Assembly (NCBI GenBank): GCA_022564935.1
Contig: JADFKM010000066.1
Span: forward strand, 1-9,723
Origin: Candidatus Dadabacteria bacterium
GTDB taxonomy: Bacteria > Desulfobacterota_D > UBA1144 > Nemesobacterales > JADFKM01
Length of the DNA stretch: 9,723 nucleotides
Direction of reading: 5' to 3'
Below, one piece after another: positions 1 to 6,563 of the stretch. The notes under the pieces were generated by a model, which saw only the letters and a list, made by a program, of their open reading frames with translations, had not been told where the DNA came from and did not search any database. The position numbers and the translations under genes are program-made. How positions within the stretch are numbered: position 1 is the first letter of the stretch; every line of letters begins with the position of its first letter.

Positions 1-27
1 AGAAGAGCTAGAAGATCAGAAGAGCTA
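1..27. repeat. 10-base direct repeat at the window edge
   Basis: AGAAGAGCTA occurs at 1-10 and again at 18-27, one 17-base period apart. The purine-rich sequence between them (GAAGATC) is partly similar, so this may be the end of a short tandem repeat cut by the window edge. With only two partial units visible it could also be chance. Confidence 0.35.
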
Positions 28-272
28 AATTACGATGCTCAAAATGCAGATATGAGTGGGTACCAAATAAACTTCCACTGAACCTGACGCACACAGAGCG
101 GAAAAAGGTATTGAGGTATTTTCTCCTGGGATTGAGCAGCAACAAGATAGCAACTAATCCGGGAACACCTAACCTACCTCATCCAGACAACACAGGAAAA
201 CAAACGCACTCCCTGCCAAACAATGATATCGGCGCTTAAACCGTGACATGCCCCTTGAAAACTGCGCTAAAT

Positions 273-288
273 CATATAAGCATATAAG
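273..288 (+). repeat. Perfect tandem duplication of CATATAAG
   Basis: The 8-mer CATATAAG is repeated head to tail at 273-280 and 281-288. Each copy contains a TATAAG box. A TTGAAA at 255-260 lies 14 bases before the first box and 22 bases before the second, so neither gives ideal promoter spacing. The duplication is plain in the sequence; any promoter role is inference. Confidence 0.6.
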
Positions 289-335
289 CTAACTACCTCT
301 TATACTTCAACCAAACATATAACTTTTAAAACACC

Positions 336-364
336 TTTGGATTACCTATTTCTTATGTTAAAAT
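336..364 (+). promoter_or_regulatory. Possible leaderless promoter of the RlpA-like gene
   Basis: TTTGGA at 336-341 (a weak -35, three of six consensus bases) is followed after 17 bases by TAAAAT at 359-364 (five of six bases of TATAAT). The -10 box ends 8 bases before the ATG at 373, so transcription would begin at or next to the start codon. The same stretch has no Shine-Dalgarno sequence. A leaderless transcript fits both facts, but the AT-rich context makes chance matches likely. Confidence 0.25.
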
Positions 365-372
365 TTTTGTAG

Positions 373-1038
373 ATGAAAAAGGCCATCTTTGCATTTCTGC
401 TCATACCCGCTCTACTGTCGTGCACATTACTCCCGGTCACAAGCCGGAGGGACAGAGTTCCTCCCACTATGGGAACTGTGACGAGCGACGGTTTCCAGAC
501 AGGGATTGCCTCGTGGTACGGCGTAGAAGAACACGGCCGAAAAACAGCCAGCGGAGAGACATTCAACAAGCACAGCCACACCGCGGCGCACCGTACGCTT
601 CGCCTCGGCACAGTAGTCCGGGTCGTGAACCTTGAAAACGGCAGGGATGTGATCGTGAAGATAAACGACAGGGGGCCGTTCGTCTCCGGCCGCATAATCG
701 ACCTATCGTACGCATCGGCAAAATCCCTTCACATGCTTGAGAAGGGCACAGCAAAGGTAAGGCTGGAGGTAATCTCTACACAAACAGATATTTCAGGGAT
801 GTATAAGCCGAGCTTCACAGTACAGATGGGATCTTTCAGGGATAAGAAAAAAGCCCATGTGCTCAAGCACAAGCTTAGAGGTAAGGTCGATGACGGCGTC
901 CGGATTGAAACATTCAACCACAGAGGTGACATTTTTTACAGGGTGAGGGTCGGCAGGTTCAGAGTAAAAAAACAGGCTGAGAAACTTGCTTCAAGGCTCA
1001 AGAGTTCCGGTTACAGGGGCAGGGTGATTCAAGAGTGA
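373..1038 (+). CDS. rlpA: RlpA-like septal lipoprotein with SPOR domain
   Basis: Probable outer-membrane lipoprotein acting on septal or side-wall peptidoglycan; characterised RlpA is a lytic transglycosylase that cuts glycan strands lacking stem peptides. Residues 1-16 form a short signal peptide ending in a lipobox (LLSC), so Cys17 should be lipidated. A double-psi beta-barrel domain spans about 44-134 (GIASWYG, ASGE, AAHRTL, INDRGPF). Glu62, His73 and Asp99 have the same spacing as the catalytic residues of Pseudomonas RlpA. A SPOR domain, which binds denuded septal glycan, covers about 146-220. At 221 residues the protein is compact: the linker between domains is only about 12 residues, much shorter than in E. 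coli RlpA. The ATG at 373 gives a proper signal peptide but has no Shine-Dalgarno; an ATG at 355 runs into a stop after five codons. The family call is firm; enzymatic activity is inferred. Confidence 0.93.
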   Translation: MKKAIFAFLLIPALLSCTLLPVTSRRDRVPPTMGTVTSDGFQTGIASWYGVEEHGRKTASGETFNKHSHTAAHRTLRLGTVVRVVNLENGRDVIVKINDRGPFVSGRIIDLSYASAKSLHMLEKGTAKVRLEVISTQTDISGMYKPSFTVQMGSFRDKKKAHVLKHKLRGKVDDGVRIETFNHRGDIFYRVRVGRFRVKKQAEKLASRLKSSGYRGRVIQE

Positions 1039-1191
1039 GCGTACTTCCAAGTTGCAATTTGGTTTCCAGTAACACTAATTTTAGCCGCGCACCCTTTTAA
1101 TCAATCTCACCGGGGAGGTATGAACACTCTAGACAGCCTTCTCCATCCCGTCATCATGAAACTGCAATACCACGCCGATTTAGCCAAACGC

Positions 1192-1632
1192 ATGTCAAAA
1201 AAAAACCCGACAAACCCCAAATGACGTATTTCAAATCGCTCCATCGGCCATTGATTTAGAAAATACATACCCGGGACCTTTTCTGAAGATGCAGGAGCTA
1301 CGGTCATCTTCACGGGCACCGTTAGACGGTATTCAAGGGGAAGAGTTGTCCAACACCTGTTTTATGATGTATACGAGGAGATGGCGCTGAGTGAATTTGC
1401 GAGTATCGGGCGAGAAATCAGGGAGCGGTGGAATATAGAGAAGCTCACGATTGTGCATCGAACGGGTAGTGTGGAGGTGGGTGAAATAAGTGATTTCATC
1501 GCCGTATCCTCGGAGCACAGTGACGAAGCATACAAAGCGCCGAGGTACATCATTGAGGAGCTGAAAAGCAGCGTCCCTATCTGGAAGAAAGAGGTGTGGA
1601 GCGGCGGAGAGGAATGGGTTCAGGGCTCTTAG
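1192..1632 (+). pseudogene. moaE: Broken moaE, molybdopterin synthase large subunit
   Basis: MoaE, with the sulfur carrier MoaD, adds the dithiolene sulfurs to cyclic pyranopterin monophosphate in molybdenum cofactor synthesis. The C-terminal part is clear: GATVIFTGTVRR, YEEMALSEF, IVHRTG, and ELKSSVPIWKKE near the end. It keeps the residues matching E. coli Arg39, His103, Lys119 and Lys126. That frame is open only from 1255, and its first ATG (1381) would remove the N-terminal third. The missing N-terminus (DVFQIAPSAIDLEN) lies in another frame at about 1217-1261. One added base in the C/G run at 1270-1275 joins the two as IDLENTYPGTFSEDAGA, with the spacing usual for the family. A second break at the nine-A run (1197-1205) separates this from an ATG at 1192. 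Just upstream, codons from 1156 read MKLQYHADLAKRM, faintly like a MoaD N-terminus, so a MoaD-MoaE fusion with an internal loss is possible but unproven. Homopolymer sequencing errors are the main alternative. Confidence 0.8.
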
Positions 1633-1685
1633 AAAATGTCAATTGTCTTATCCTCTGTTACAACCATCACATGTCCCAAAACGGA

Positions 1686-2561
1686 CTAGTCGGGCAATTT
1701 AAAAGTCCCTTTAACCGGACGGTGGTCGCTTGTCTGATCGCTGTCGGGGAAATCGCCCTCTCTAACTACTACCTGAGACGTAGCCTCCCAGTCTTTTGCC
1801 GGGCCGGAAACAAAAACGAAATCCAGTACTGCGTTGTGTCTGCACACCTTTTCTTCCAGGTCATTTTGGTTGAAGTCGTAATCTCTTTGTTTGGAACATA
1901 TCGTTCTCACCATATCCTGCGGCCTGACCCACCTGTAGACGTCATCCTTCATGAAATAGTTAAAACTCCGGTTCCCCTTTTCTTTCTCTATGCGCCAGTC
2001 AAAGTTGAAGTCACCCACGGCAATTACCGGAAGTGTTTGTTCTCTCCCCCATTCGTTTAACAACCGAGATTGTATTTGTCTTACCATCCTCTCCCATCTC
2101 ATAAAGTGATTAACCATAAAAAGAAACCTCTTTCCGGTCGTAGTATCTCTCAGATGCGCTATCAGAGGCGGGCGTATCCAGTTATTGCCTAAAGAGATAT
2201 AGTCCAGTTGTCTCCGCTCGACCCTGTCAAAACGATCGCTCCTATATAGGATTAAAAGGCGATTGGTCCCTCCCATCGTACCGAGTATAGATTTAAAATC
2301 GATGCCCTCGCTGTCTTCGGCGGCCTGCTCAAACATCTGGGCCCATTTCTCATTCTGTACTTCGGAAATCCCCCAAATATCCACTCCCTTAAACGCTTTA
2401 ATCTGTTCCGCTATGACGGTTGGATCAGCCCTACCCGACTCAACATTCCAGCTCATCACCGTTAGCGTGTTATCAGCGTATACCTCGCCGGAGAATAAAA
2501 CGGTAATTGAATAAAGACCCGGCAAGAGAAAAGAAAACATCAATTTCTTAAGCATTGGCAT
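1686..2561 (-). CDS. Secreted endonuclease/exonuclease/phosphatase-fold protein
   Basis: Member of the metal-dependent endonuclease/exonuclease/phosphatase superfamily (DNase I, exonuclease III and sphingomyelinase fold), 291 residues. A basic start followed by a hydrophobic stretch, with a likely signal-peptidase site at VYA-DN near residue 29, points to export. The conserved motifs occur in order: MSWNVE (Asn39), ISEVQ (Glu67), VNHF (His152), VGDFNFD (Asp184, Asn186), VLDFVFVS (Asp247) and TSDHRPV (Asp279, His280). All expected metal and catalytic positions are present, so it should be an active phosphodiesterase. The substrate (DNA, RNA, phospholipid or inositol phosphate) cannot be read from the sequence. 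Met3 (ATG 2555-2553) sits 8 bases after AAGGGG, whereas Met1 is only 2 bases after it, so Met3 may be the true start. The gene is convergent with the moaE remnant and stands alone. Confidence 0.88.
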   Translation of the reverse strand: MPMLKKLMFSFLLPGLYSITVLFSGEVYADNTLTVMSWNVESGRADPTVIAEQIKAFKGVDIWGISEVQNEKWAQMFEQAAEDSEGIDFKSILGTMGGTNRLLILYRSDRFDRVERRQLDYISLGNNWIRPPLIAHLRDTTTGKRFLFMVNHFMRWERMVRQIQSRLLNEWGREQTLPVIAVGDFNFDWRIEKEKGNRSFNYFMKDDVYRWVRPQDMVRTICSKQRDYDFNQNDLEEKVCRHNAVLDFVFVSGPAKDWEATSQVVVREGDFPDSDQTSDHRPVKGTFKLPD

Positions 2562-2563
2562 TG

Positions 2564-2569
2564 CCCCTT
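2564..2569 (-). promoter_or_regulatory. Ribosome binding site favouring Met3 of the nuclease-fold protein
   Basis: On the minus strand AAGGGG lies 2 bases before the first ATG (2561-2559) and 8 bases before the second (2555-2553). The second spacing is the normal one, which argues for a start two codons further in. Confidence 0.45.
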
Positions 2570-2591
2570 TAAGATTTTGCTTTACCTTATA

Positions 2592-2622
2592 ATTTTACAT
2601 CTGTGCAGCTTTAAGGTGTGAA
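2592..2622 (-). promoter_or_regulatory. Weak promoter candidate for the nuclease-fold gene
   Basis: Reading the minus strand, TTCACA (2622-2617, five of six bases of TTGACA) is followed after 19 bases by TAAAAT (2597-2592, five of six of TATAAT). It lies about 30 bases before the start codon. The spacing is slightly long and the region is AT-rich, so this is only a candidate. Confidence 0.3.
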
Positions 2623-2921
2623 TATGAAAAAAAATGCGGCTGAATGTCTTCCTCTTTTCTTCATCCGCACCTAATTATTTGTAGCAGCTTATTTAAATAG
2701 TGCCTAATGTCTGCGAATCACACAATGCAAATGAATTTACCACTCTTGAGCAATACTCAATGACGCTTCCTGCGATAATACTCAACCTAATTCACTGCGC
2801 AGTTGCAATAATGGATAAAACTGCTCTGCCATGAAAACTCGACCCAATCACAACCTTGTTAAAAGGGACAAATTATTTTTTCTACACGACTTTACGGCAA
2901 TTTGACATTTCTTGGGAATTT

Positions 2922-3131
2922 CTTTAAGCTATAAATACTATTTTGCAATTGCGTAGGGTTTATCAAACCCATTACCGATTGTTTGGAATGTTGCTTAACA
3001 GGGAAGATACTTAAGGCATCTTCGCGCCTGGATTCTCTATTGAACCGGGACGTTAGTTAGGCACTTGAATTCACTCATCAGGACGGAACAGGAGCCGTAC
3101 CTACAAATCAATTCACTGTTACTTTAAGCTA
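2922..3131 (+). repeat. 10-base direct repeat upstream of panB
   Basis: CTTTAAGCTA occurs at 2922-2931 and again at 3122-3131, exactly 200 bases apart, both on the strand of panB and both followed by A/T-rich sequence. The core TAAGCTA is also found at 285-291 upstream of the RlpA-like gene. It could be an operator or simply AT-rich coincidence. Confidence 0.3.
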
Positions 3132-3137
3132 AAAGTC

Positions 3138-3143
3138 TATAGT
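3138..3143 (+). promoter_or_regulatory. Possible -10 box for panBCD
   Basis: TATAGT (five of six bases of TATAAT) lies 28 bases before the panB ATG. No good -35 box is at the right distance; TTCACT at 3112-3117 is 20 bases away. The ATG at 3172 has no clear Shine-Dalgarno sequence. Confidence 0.25.
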
Positions 3144-3171
3144 AAATATATCAACCTGCTTCCGGTGTGCT

Positions 3172-3972
3172 ATGAGAAAGGTTACCGTTCCAGACCTCAC
3201 CCAAAAAAAAGCCGCCAGCGAGAAAATAGTTATGGTAACGGCTTATGACGCCCCCACGGCCGCTCTTATCGACGCCTCAGACGTGGACGTCATACTGGTT
3301 GGAGATTCCCTAGGGAACGTAATTCAGGGCCGTCCCAACACAATCGGCGTAACTATGGACGAGATGGTCTATCACACAAAGATCGTCTCAAGGAGGACCA
3401 AAAGAGCTCTTCTCGTAGGCGACATGCCTTTTATGTCCTATCAGGCATCTAACCAGCAGGCACTCACCAACGCTTCGCGCTTCCTTAAAGAATCCGGAGC
3501 CGAATCTGTGAAACTGGAAGTGAATGAACAGTATCTCGACACAATCGGTATCCTTGCCAAGGCTGGAATTCCCGTCATGGGACACATAGGATTGTGTCCG
3601 CAATCCCTCCATCTAATGGGAGGATACAAAGTGCAGGGACGAGGGGAAGGAGAGGCTCACAGACTTATGCGACTAGCCAAGGACGTTGAGGAGCGCGGCG
3701 CATTCTCCCTCGTGCTCGAGAGCATTCCGCAGAGATTGGCGAAATCAATCACCGAGTCGATAAAAATTCCGACTATAGGTATAGGAGCCGGCCCGCACTG
3801 CGACGGACAGGTCCTTGTTTTCCACGACCTCATAGGACTCACTGAAGAGCCTATGCCTAGATTCGTCAAAAAATATGCGAATGTCAGGGAAGTTATGCTC
3901 AAGGCCCTGGCCGAGTTCAGCAGGGAAGTGAAAGAAGGCACATTCCCCGGGCAAGAGCATTATTATGATTGA
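3172..3972 (+). CDS. panB: Ketopantoate hydroxymethyltransferase PanB
   Basis: Transfers a hydroxymethyl group from methylenetetrahydrofolate to alpha-ketoisovalerate, giving ketopantoate, the first committed step of pantothenate synthesis in the cytoplasm. The 266-residue length matches the family (264 in E. coli). The TIM-barrel signatures are all present: MVTAYD, ILVGDSLGN, LVGDMPFMSY, VKLE, GHIGLCPQS, GGYKVQGR and IGIGAG. Metal ligands Asp45, Asp84 and Glu116 and the active-site residues Lys114 and Glu183 correspond to those of E. coli PanB. The protein ends at a stop 9 bases before panC, so the genes are very probably cotranscribed. The start at 3172 is the ATG that gives the normal N-terminus (VTVPDLTQKK), though without an obvious ribosome binding site. 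Confidence 0.97.
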   Translation: MRKVTVPDLTQKKAASEKIVMVTAYDAPTAALIDASDVDVILVGDSLGNVIQGRPNTIGVTMDEMVYHTKIVSRRTKRALLVGDMPFMSYQASNQQALTNASRFLKESGAESVKLEVNEQYLDTIGILAKAGIPVMGHIGLCPQSLHLMGGYKVQGRGEGEAHRLMRLAKDVEERGAFSLVLESIPQRLAKSITESIKIPTIGIGAGPHCDGQVLVFHDLIGLTEEPMPRFVKKYANVREVMLKALAEFSREVKEGTFPGQEHYYD

Positions 3973-3981
3973 GGGACAGTT

Positions 3982-4821
3982 GTGAGAACGATAGAAAAAA
4001 TAACTCGGATGCAGAGCACTTCCAACACCCTCAGGATGGAAGGCAAGACCATATCGCTCGTTCCCACAATGGGAGCGCTTCACAGCGGCCACCTACAGCT
4101 CATTGCCCGCGGTGTGGAGCTGGCCGATGTGTGCGTCGTAAGCATTTTTATAAACCCGCTCCAGTTCGCTCAGAATGAAGACCTGAATAAATACCCTAGA
4201 GACATCGATGGGGATTTAAACAAGATGAATTCCCTTGGGGTAGATTACGTATTTATACCTGCCCTAGATGAAATGTACCCCGATGGCTTTCAAACCCATG
4301 TTGAGGTCGGTAGTTTGCAGGAGCATCTATGTGGGCCGTTCCGTCCGGGCCACTTTAGAGGCGTCTGTACCGCTGTATTGAAGCTTTTTAACATAGTCAA
4401 GCCCCACGTGGCGGTCTTAGGGGAGAAGGATTACCAGCAGTTAAAGATAATCCAGCAGATGGTAAGGGACTTATCGCTTGACGTTGATATTGTGGCCCAC
4501 GAAACACTCAGAGAGGAAAACGGCCTTGCCGCGAGCTCAAGGAACTCCTACCTCCCACCCGCAGATAGAGAGAGGGCCGGGGGACTTTACACGGCGCTTA
4601 GAAAAATAAAAATGGAATTCGAAAACGGCCAGAGGAACACGGAACTATTGATTGCGCTCGGGAAAAAGGTGCTGAGCGATATGAGCATTGAAGATATCGA
4701 TTATATGGAAATTTGCGACTGCGAAACTCTCGAAAGCAAAAAAGAGGCAAAAAGCGGGGACTTGGTAGCCCTGGCTCTGAAAATCGGCGGAGCAAGGCTA
4801 ATCGACAATCTAAGACTTTAA
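3982..4821 (+). CDS. panC: Pantothenate synthetase PanC
   Basis: ATP-dependent ligase that joins pantoate and beta-alanine through a pantoyl-adenylate intermediate, the last step of pantothenate synthesis. The 279-residue protein shows the nucleotidyltransferase signatures: PTMGALHSGH at residues 28-37 (the HIGH-like motif, His34 and His37), FINPLQFAQNEDLNKYPRD, RPGHFRGVCTAV, LGEKDYQQ at about 146-153, and ENGLAASSRN ending in the KMSKS-like loop near 185-188. Length is normal for the family. The start is a GTG at 3982, preceded at 5 bases by GAGGGA, which overlaps the panB stop codon; this coupling suggests cotranslation. The pantoate it needs requires a ketopantoate reductase, which is not encoded in this window. 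Confidence 0.96.
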   Translation: MRTIEKITRMQSTSNTLRMEGKTISLVPTMGALHSGHLQLIARGVELADVCVVSIFINPLQFAQNEDLNKYPRDIDGDLNKMNSLGVDYVFIPALDEMYPDGFQTHVEVGSLQEHLCGPFRPGHFRGVCTAVLKLFNIVKPHVAVLGEKDYQQLKIIQQMVRDLSLDVDIVAHETLREENGLAASSRNSYLPPADRERAGGLYTALRKIKMEFENGQRNTELLIALGKKVLSDMSIEDIDYMEICDCETLESKKEAKSGDLVALALKIGGARLIDNLRL

Positions 4822-4822
4822 T

Positions 4823-4828
4823 AAGGAG
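4823..4828 (+). promoter_or_regulatory. Strong ribosome binding site of panD
   Basis: AAGGAG lies 8 bases before the panD ATG, directly after the panC stop codon. It is the best Shine-Dalgarno match in the cluster and fixes the panD start at 4837. Confidence 0.7.
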
Positions 4829-4836
4829 ACATCGAT

Positions 4837-5241
4837 ATGAATAGAGTAATGCTGAAATCCAAGATACACAGAGTGACGGTTACCGAAGCAAATCTGGACT
4901 ATGAGGGCAGCCTGACCGTAGACAAAGACCTGATGAGGGCCGCAGACTTAATACCCTACGAGCAGGTGCACATTTTCAACATTACCAACGGCCACAGGTT
5001 CTTGACATATGTGATAGAAGGTGCTGGCGGCTCGGGAGAGATCTGCGCCAACGGCGCCGCCGCACACCTCGCAAGACAAGGAGATGCGCTAATAATAGCA
5101 AGCTTTTCGTCATACAGCGAGGAAGAACGCCACGTACACATACCCAGACTGGTATATGTAGATGAGAAAAACACAATTACCTGCGTTAAACCGGAGATAG
5201 AACCATTAAATATTGATAGTGATACCCGTTTTACGAGCTAG
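4837..5241 (+). CDS. panD: Aspartate 1-decarboxylase PanD, pyruvoyl type
   Basis: Decarboxylates L-aspartate to beta-alanine, the second substrate of PanC. It is made as a proenzyme that cleaves itself between Gly24 and Ser25, the serine becoming the pyruvoyl cofactor. The cleavage site is intact (DYEGS, residues 21-25). Lys9, Arg54, Thr57 and Tyr58, which act in cleavage or catalysis, are conserved (NGHRFLTY). Further family signatures are [10 protein letters not shown] and [15 protein letters not shown]. At 134 residues it is slightly longer than E. coli PanD (126), the extra residues being a C-terminal tail. No PanZ-like maturation factor is present, which is normal outside enterobacteria. 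It follows panC after 15 bases and completes the panBCD cluster. Confidence 0.97.
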   Translation: MNRVMLKSKIHRVTVTEANLDYEGSLTVDKDLMRAADLIPYEQVHIFNITNGHRFLTYVIEGAGGSGEICANGAAAHLARQGDALIIASFSSYSEEERHVHIPRLVYVDEKNTITCVKPEIEPLNIDSDTRFTS

Positions 5242-5387
5242 AAAGCACCTAGATATTGAGAGCCCGAACAAACATTTTCTAAGATTCCCCCCGAAAGCAT
5301 GAGAGGAGAATTACAGTTAGGACTCCTGCTCAAAGACTGGATTTTAATTAAGCTCACCCCCCATATTTTTGCCCTCCATTCACTTAA

Positions 5388-5422
5388 CAACTCGTCCCTT
5401 ACAACTCCTTGGGAACGAGCCG
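5388..5422 (-). terminator. Weak terminator candidate after dnaJ
   Basis: On the minus strand, 16 bases after the dnaJ stop, CGGCTCGTTCCC can pair with GGGACGAGTTG across a 12-base loop. That gives about 11 pairs including two G-U, with one bulged T. Only a short TTAAG tail follows, so intrinsic termination may be weak. The position, between the convergent panD and dnaJ ends, supports the call. I saw no comparable stem for the panBCD transcript in 5242-5387. Confidence 0.35.
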
Positions 5423-5438
5423 CATATCAACCGCTTGT

Positions 5439-6533
5439 CTACTTTTCAAAATGCTCGGCGAATTTCTCTTCAAAGGTGGTAGTTGTCGGGTAGATTTCAT
5501 CGGTTGTCTCGGATTGAAACTCTTCAAGAAGGTTCTTTTGCTTGTCATTAAGATTCACCGGCACTTCCACCCTAACGGTAACAAACAGATCGCCTCTCTT
5601 ATTGAACCCCTTTTCGAGGGTAGGAATGCCTCTGTCTTCGAGTCTGAAAGTCTGCCCCGATTGAGTCCCCGATGGTATGTCAATCGAATCCATCCCCTCA
5701 AGGGTAGGAATTTTGATCTCGGCCCCAAGGACAGCCTGCTCAAACAATATAGGGACTTCGCAAAAGATATCCACACCGTCTCGCGAAAAAAACGGGTGAC
5801 TCCTTATGTGAATCTTGACAAATAAATCTCCAGGGGAGCCCCTCATCATGCTCACTTCGCCTTCCCCCTTGATCTTGAGCCTCATGCCGTCGTCAAGCCC
5901 TGGTGGAATGGTTATCTTGACTTCATGATTATCGATTTTAAAACCCTCCCCGCCGCATTCAATGCAGGGGTCATTTATAATAAAACCCCTTCCACCACAC
6001 ACAGAGCAGGGACGGTTAATAGCGAAAAAGCTCTCGGAATACCCTATCGAGCCCGAACCGCCACAGGTTTTGCACACCGATTCCCCCCCCTTAGCCGCCC
6101 CCCTACCCTCGCATACCACACACCTGCCTCTCTTTGGTATTATTATTTTCCTTTCAACCCCAAACGCCGCATCTACAAAATCAAGTTCCAGGTCATATCT
6201 CAGGTCCTTTCCCCTTTCTGAGCGGCGCCTGCTCCCGACATTGAAGACCTCACCAAAAAGGTCCTCAAAAAGGCGGTTTATGCTGCTCGCAAAATGCTCA
6301 CCGCCGAAAAAGCCCTTACTGGGCATTTGGCTAAAGCTATCGTATTGTGCCCTTTTCTCAGGTTCACTAAGAACCTCATAGGCCTCATTGATATCTTTTA
6401 GTTTTGTTTCGGCTTCAGGGTCCCCGGGGTTTCTATCGGGATGGTACTCAAAGGCGAGTTTTCTATAAGCCTTCTTAATCTCCATATCAAGGGAATTCTT
6501 GCTTATTCCTAATATAGAATAATAGTCTTTCAT
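5439..6533 (-). CDS. dnaJ: Chaperone DnaJ (Hsp40), type I
   Basis: J-domain co-chaperone that delivers unfolded proteins to DnaK and stimulates its ATPase. The J domain occupies residues 1-66, with the HPD motif at 31-33. A zinc-binding domain has all four CxxCxGxG repeats, at 138-145, 154-161, 176-183 and 190-197. The substrate-binding C-terminal domains follow (IPPGLDDGMRLKIKGEGE onward). The length of 364 is slightly below the usual 370-380. The difference lies in the linker at 67-107, which is short and poor in glycine (SKGFFGGEHF, then a basic SRRRSERGK patch) where most type I DnaJ proteins have a long Gly/Phe-rich region. It is the last gene of the grpE-dnaK-dnaJ operon, 30 bases after dnaK. 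The start codon is ATG, but the AT-rich spacer has no clear Shine-Dalgarno, so translation may depend on the upstream gene. Confidence 0.96.
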   Translation of the reverse strand: MKDYYSILGISKNSLDMEIKKAYRKLAFEYHPDRNPGDPEAETKLKDINEAYEVLSEPEKRAQYDSFSQMPSKGFFGGEHFASSINRLFEDLFGEVFNVGSRRRSERGKDLRYDLELDFVDAAFGVERKIIIPKRGRCVVCEGRGAAKGGESVCKTCGGSGSIGYSESFFAINRPCSVCGGRGFIINDPCIECGGEGFKIDNHEVKITIPPGLDDGMRLKIKGEGEVSMMRGSPGDLFVKIHIRSHPFFSRDGVDIFCEVPILFEQAVLGAEIKIPTLEGMDSIDIPSGTQSGQTFRLEDRGIPTLEKGFNKRGDLFVTVRVEVPVNLNDKQKNLLEEFQSETTDEIYPTTTTFEEKFAEHFEK

Positions 6534-6563
6534 AACAATTTGTTTTTATTATTGGAACAAAGA

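Larger units (their letters stand above)
1..372. other. Left-edge region without a convincing gene
   Basis: No open frame here looks like a real full-length gene. Two plus-strand frames are open from the left edge, one to a TAA at 26-28 (ending in the residues EELEDQKS) and one to a TGA at 79-81 (ending MSGYQINFH). Either could be the 3' end of a gene that starts outside the window, and I cannot choose between them. The rest is AT-rich with short repeats and several TATA-like boxes (for example TATACT at 301-306), as expected for sequence upstream of the lipoprotein gene at 373. No tRNA or other structured RNA was recognised. Confidence 0.5.
2562..3171. other. 610-base AT-rich intergenic region between divergent genes
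   Basis: No gene is convincing here. A tiny plus-strand frame of 16 codons (2624-2674, MKKNAAECLPLFFIRT) has an AAGGTG five bases before its ATG, but nothing else supports it. Short structures seen are a 6-bp hairpin with a 3-base loop (GGGTTT at 2956-2961 with AAACCC at 2965-2970), a 6-bp hairpin with a 9-base loop (GAAGAT at 3003-3008 with ATCTTC at 3018-3023), and the palindrome ACTGCGCAGT at 2794-2803. TTGACA at 2902-2907 is a perfect -35 box, but its best -10 options are TAAGCT at 17 bases or TATAAA at 22 bases. The stretch should contain the promoters of both flanking divergent genes. Confidence 0.6.

Noticed and set aside
1112-1224. Small frame starting with ATG 1120 after GGGGAGG, considered as a separate small gene
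   Set aside because: The purine-rich site is only 2 bases from the ATG, the frame has 34 codons, and its second half overlaps the moaE remnant.
1596-2060. Plus-strand frame of 154 codons
   Set aside because: It lies antisense to the nuclease-fold gene, which carries all conserved motifs; this is a shadow frame.
2794-2803. ACTGCGCAGT palindrome considered as a regulator site
   Set aside because: A single 10-base palindrome in 9.7 kb is near chance level and has no second copy nearby.
3172-5241. panBCD cluster considered as part of a novel system
   Set aside because: All three are standard pantothenate enzymes with intact catalytic residues in a common gene order.
5299-5493. Plus-strand frame of 64 codons between panD and dnaJ
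   Set aside because: It overlaps the conserved dnaJ 3' end, matches no family I know, and its composition looks like antisense of a real gene.
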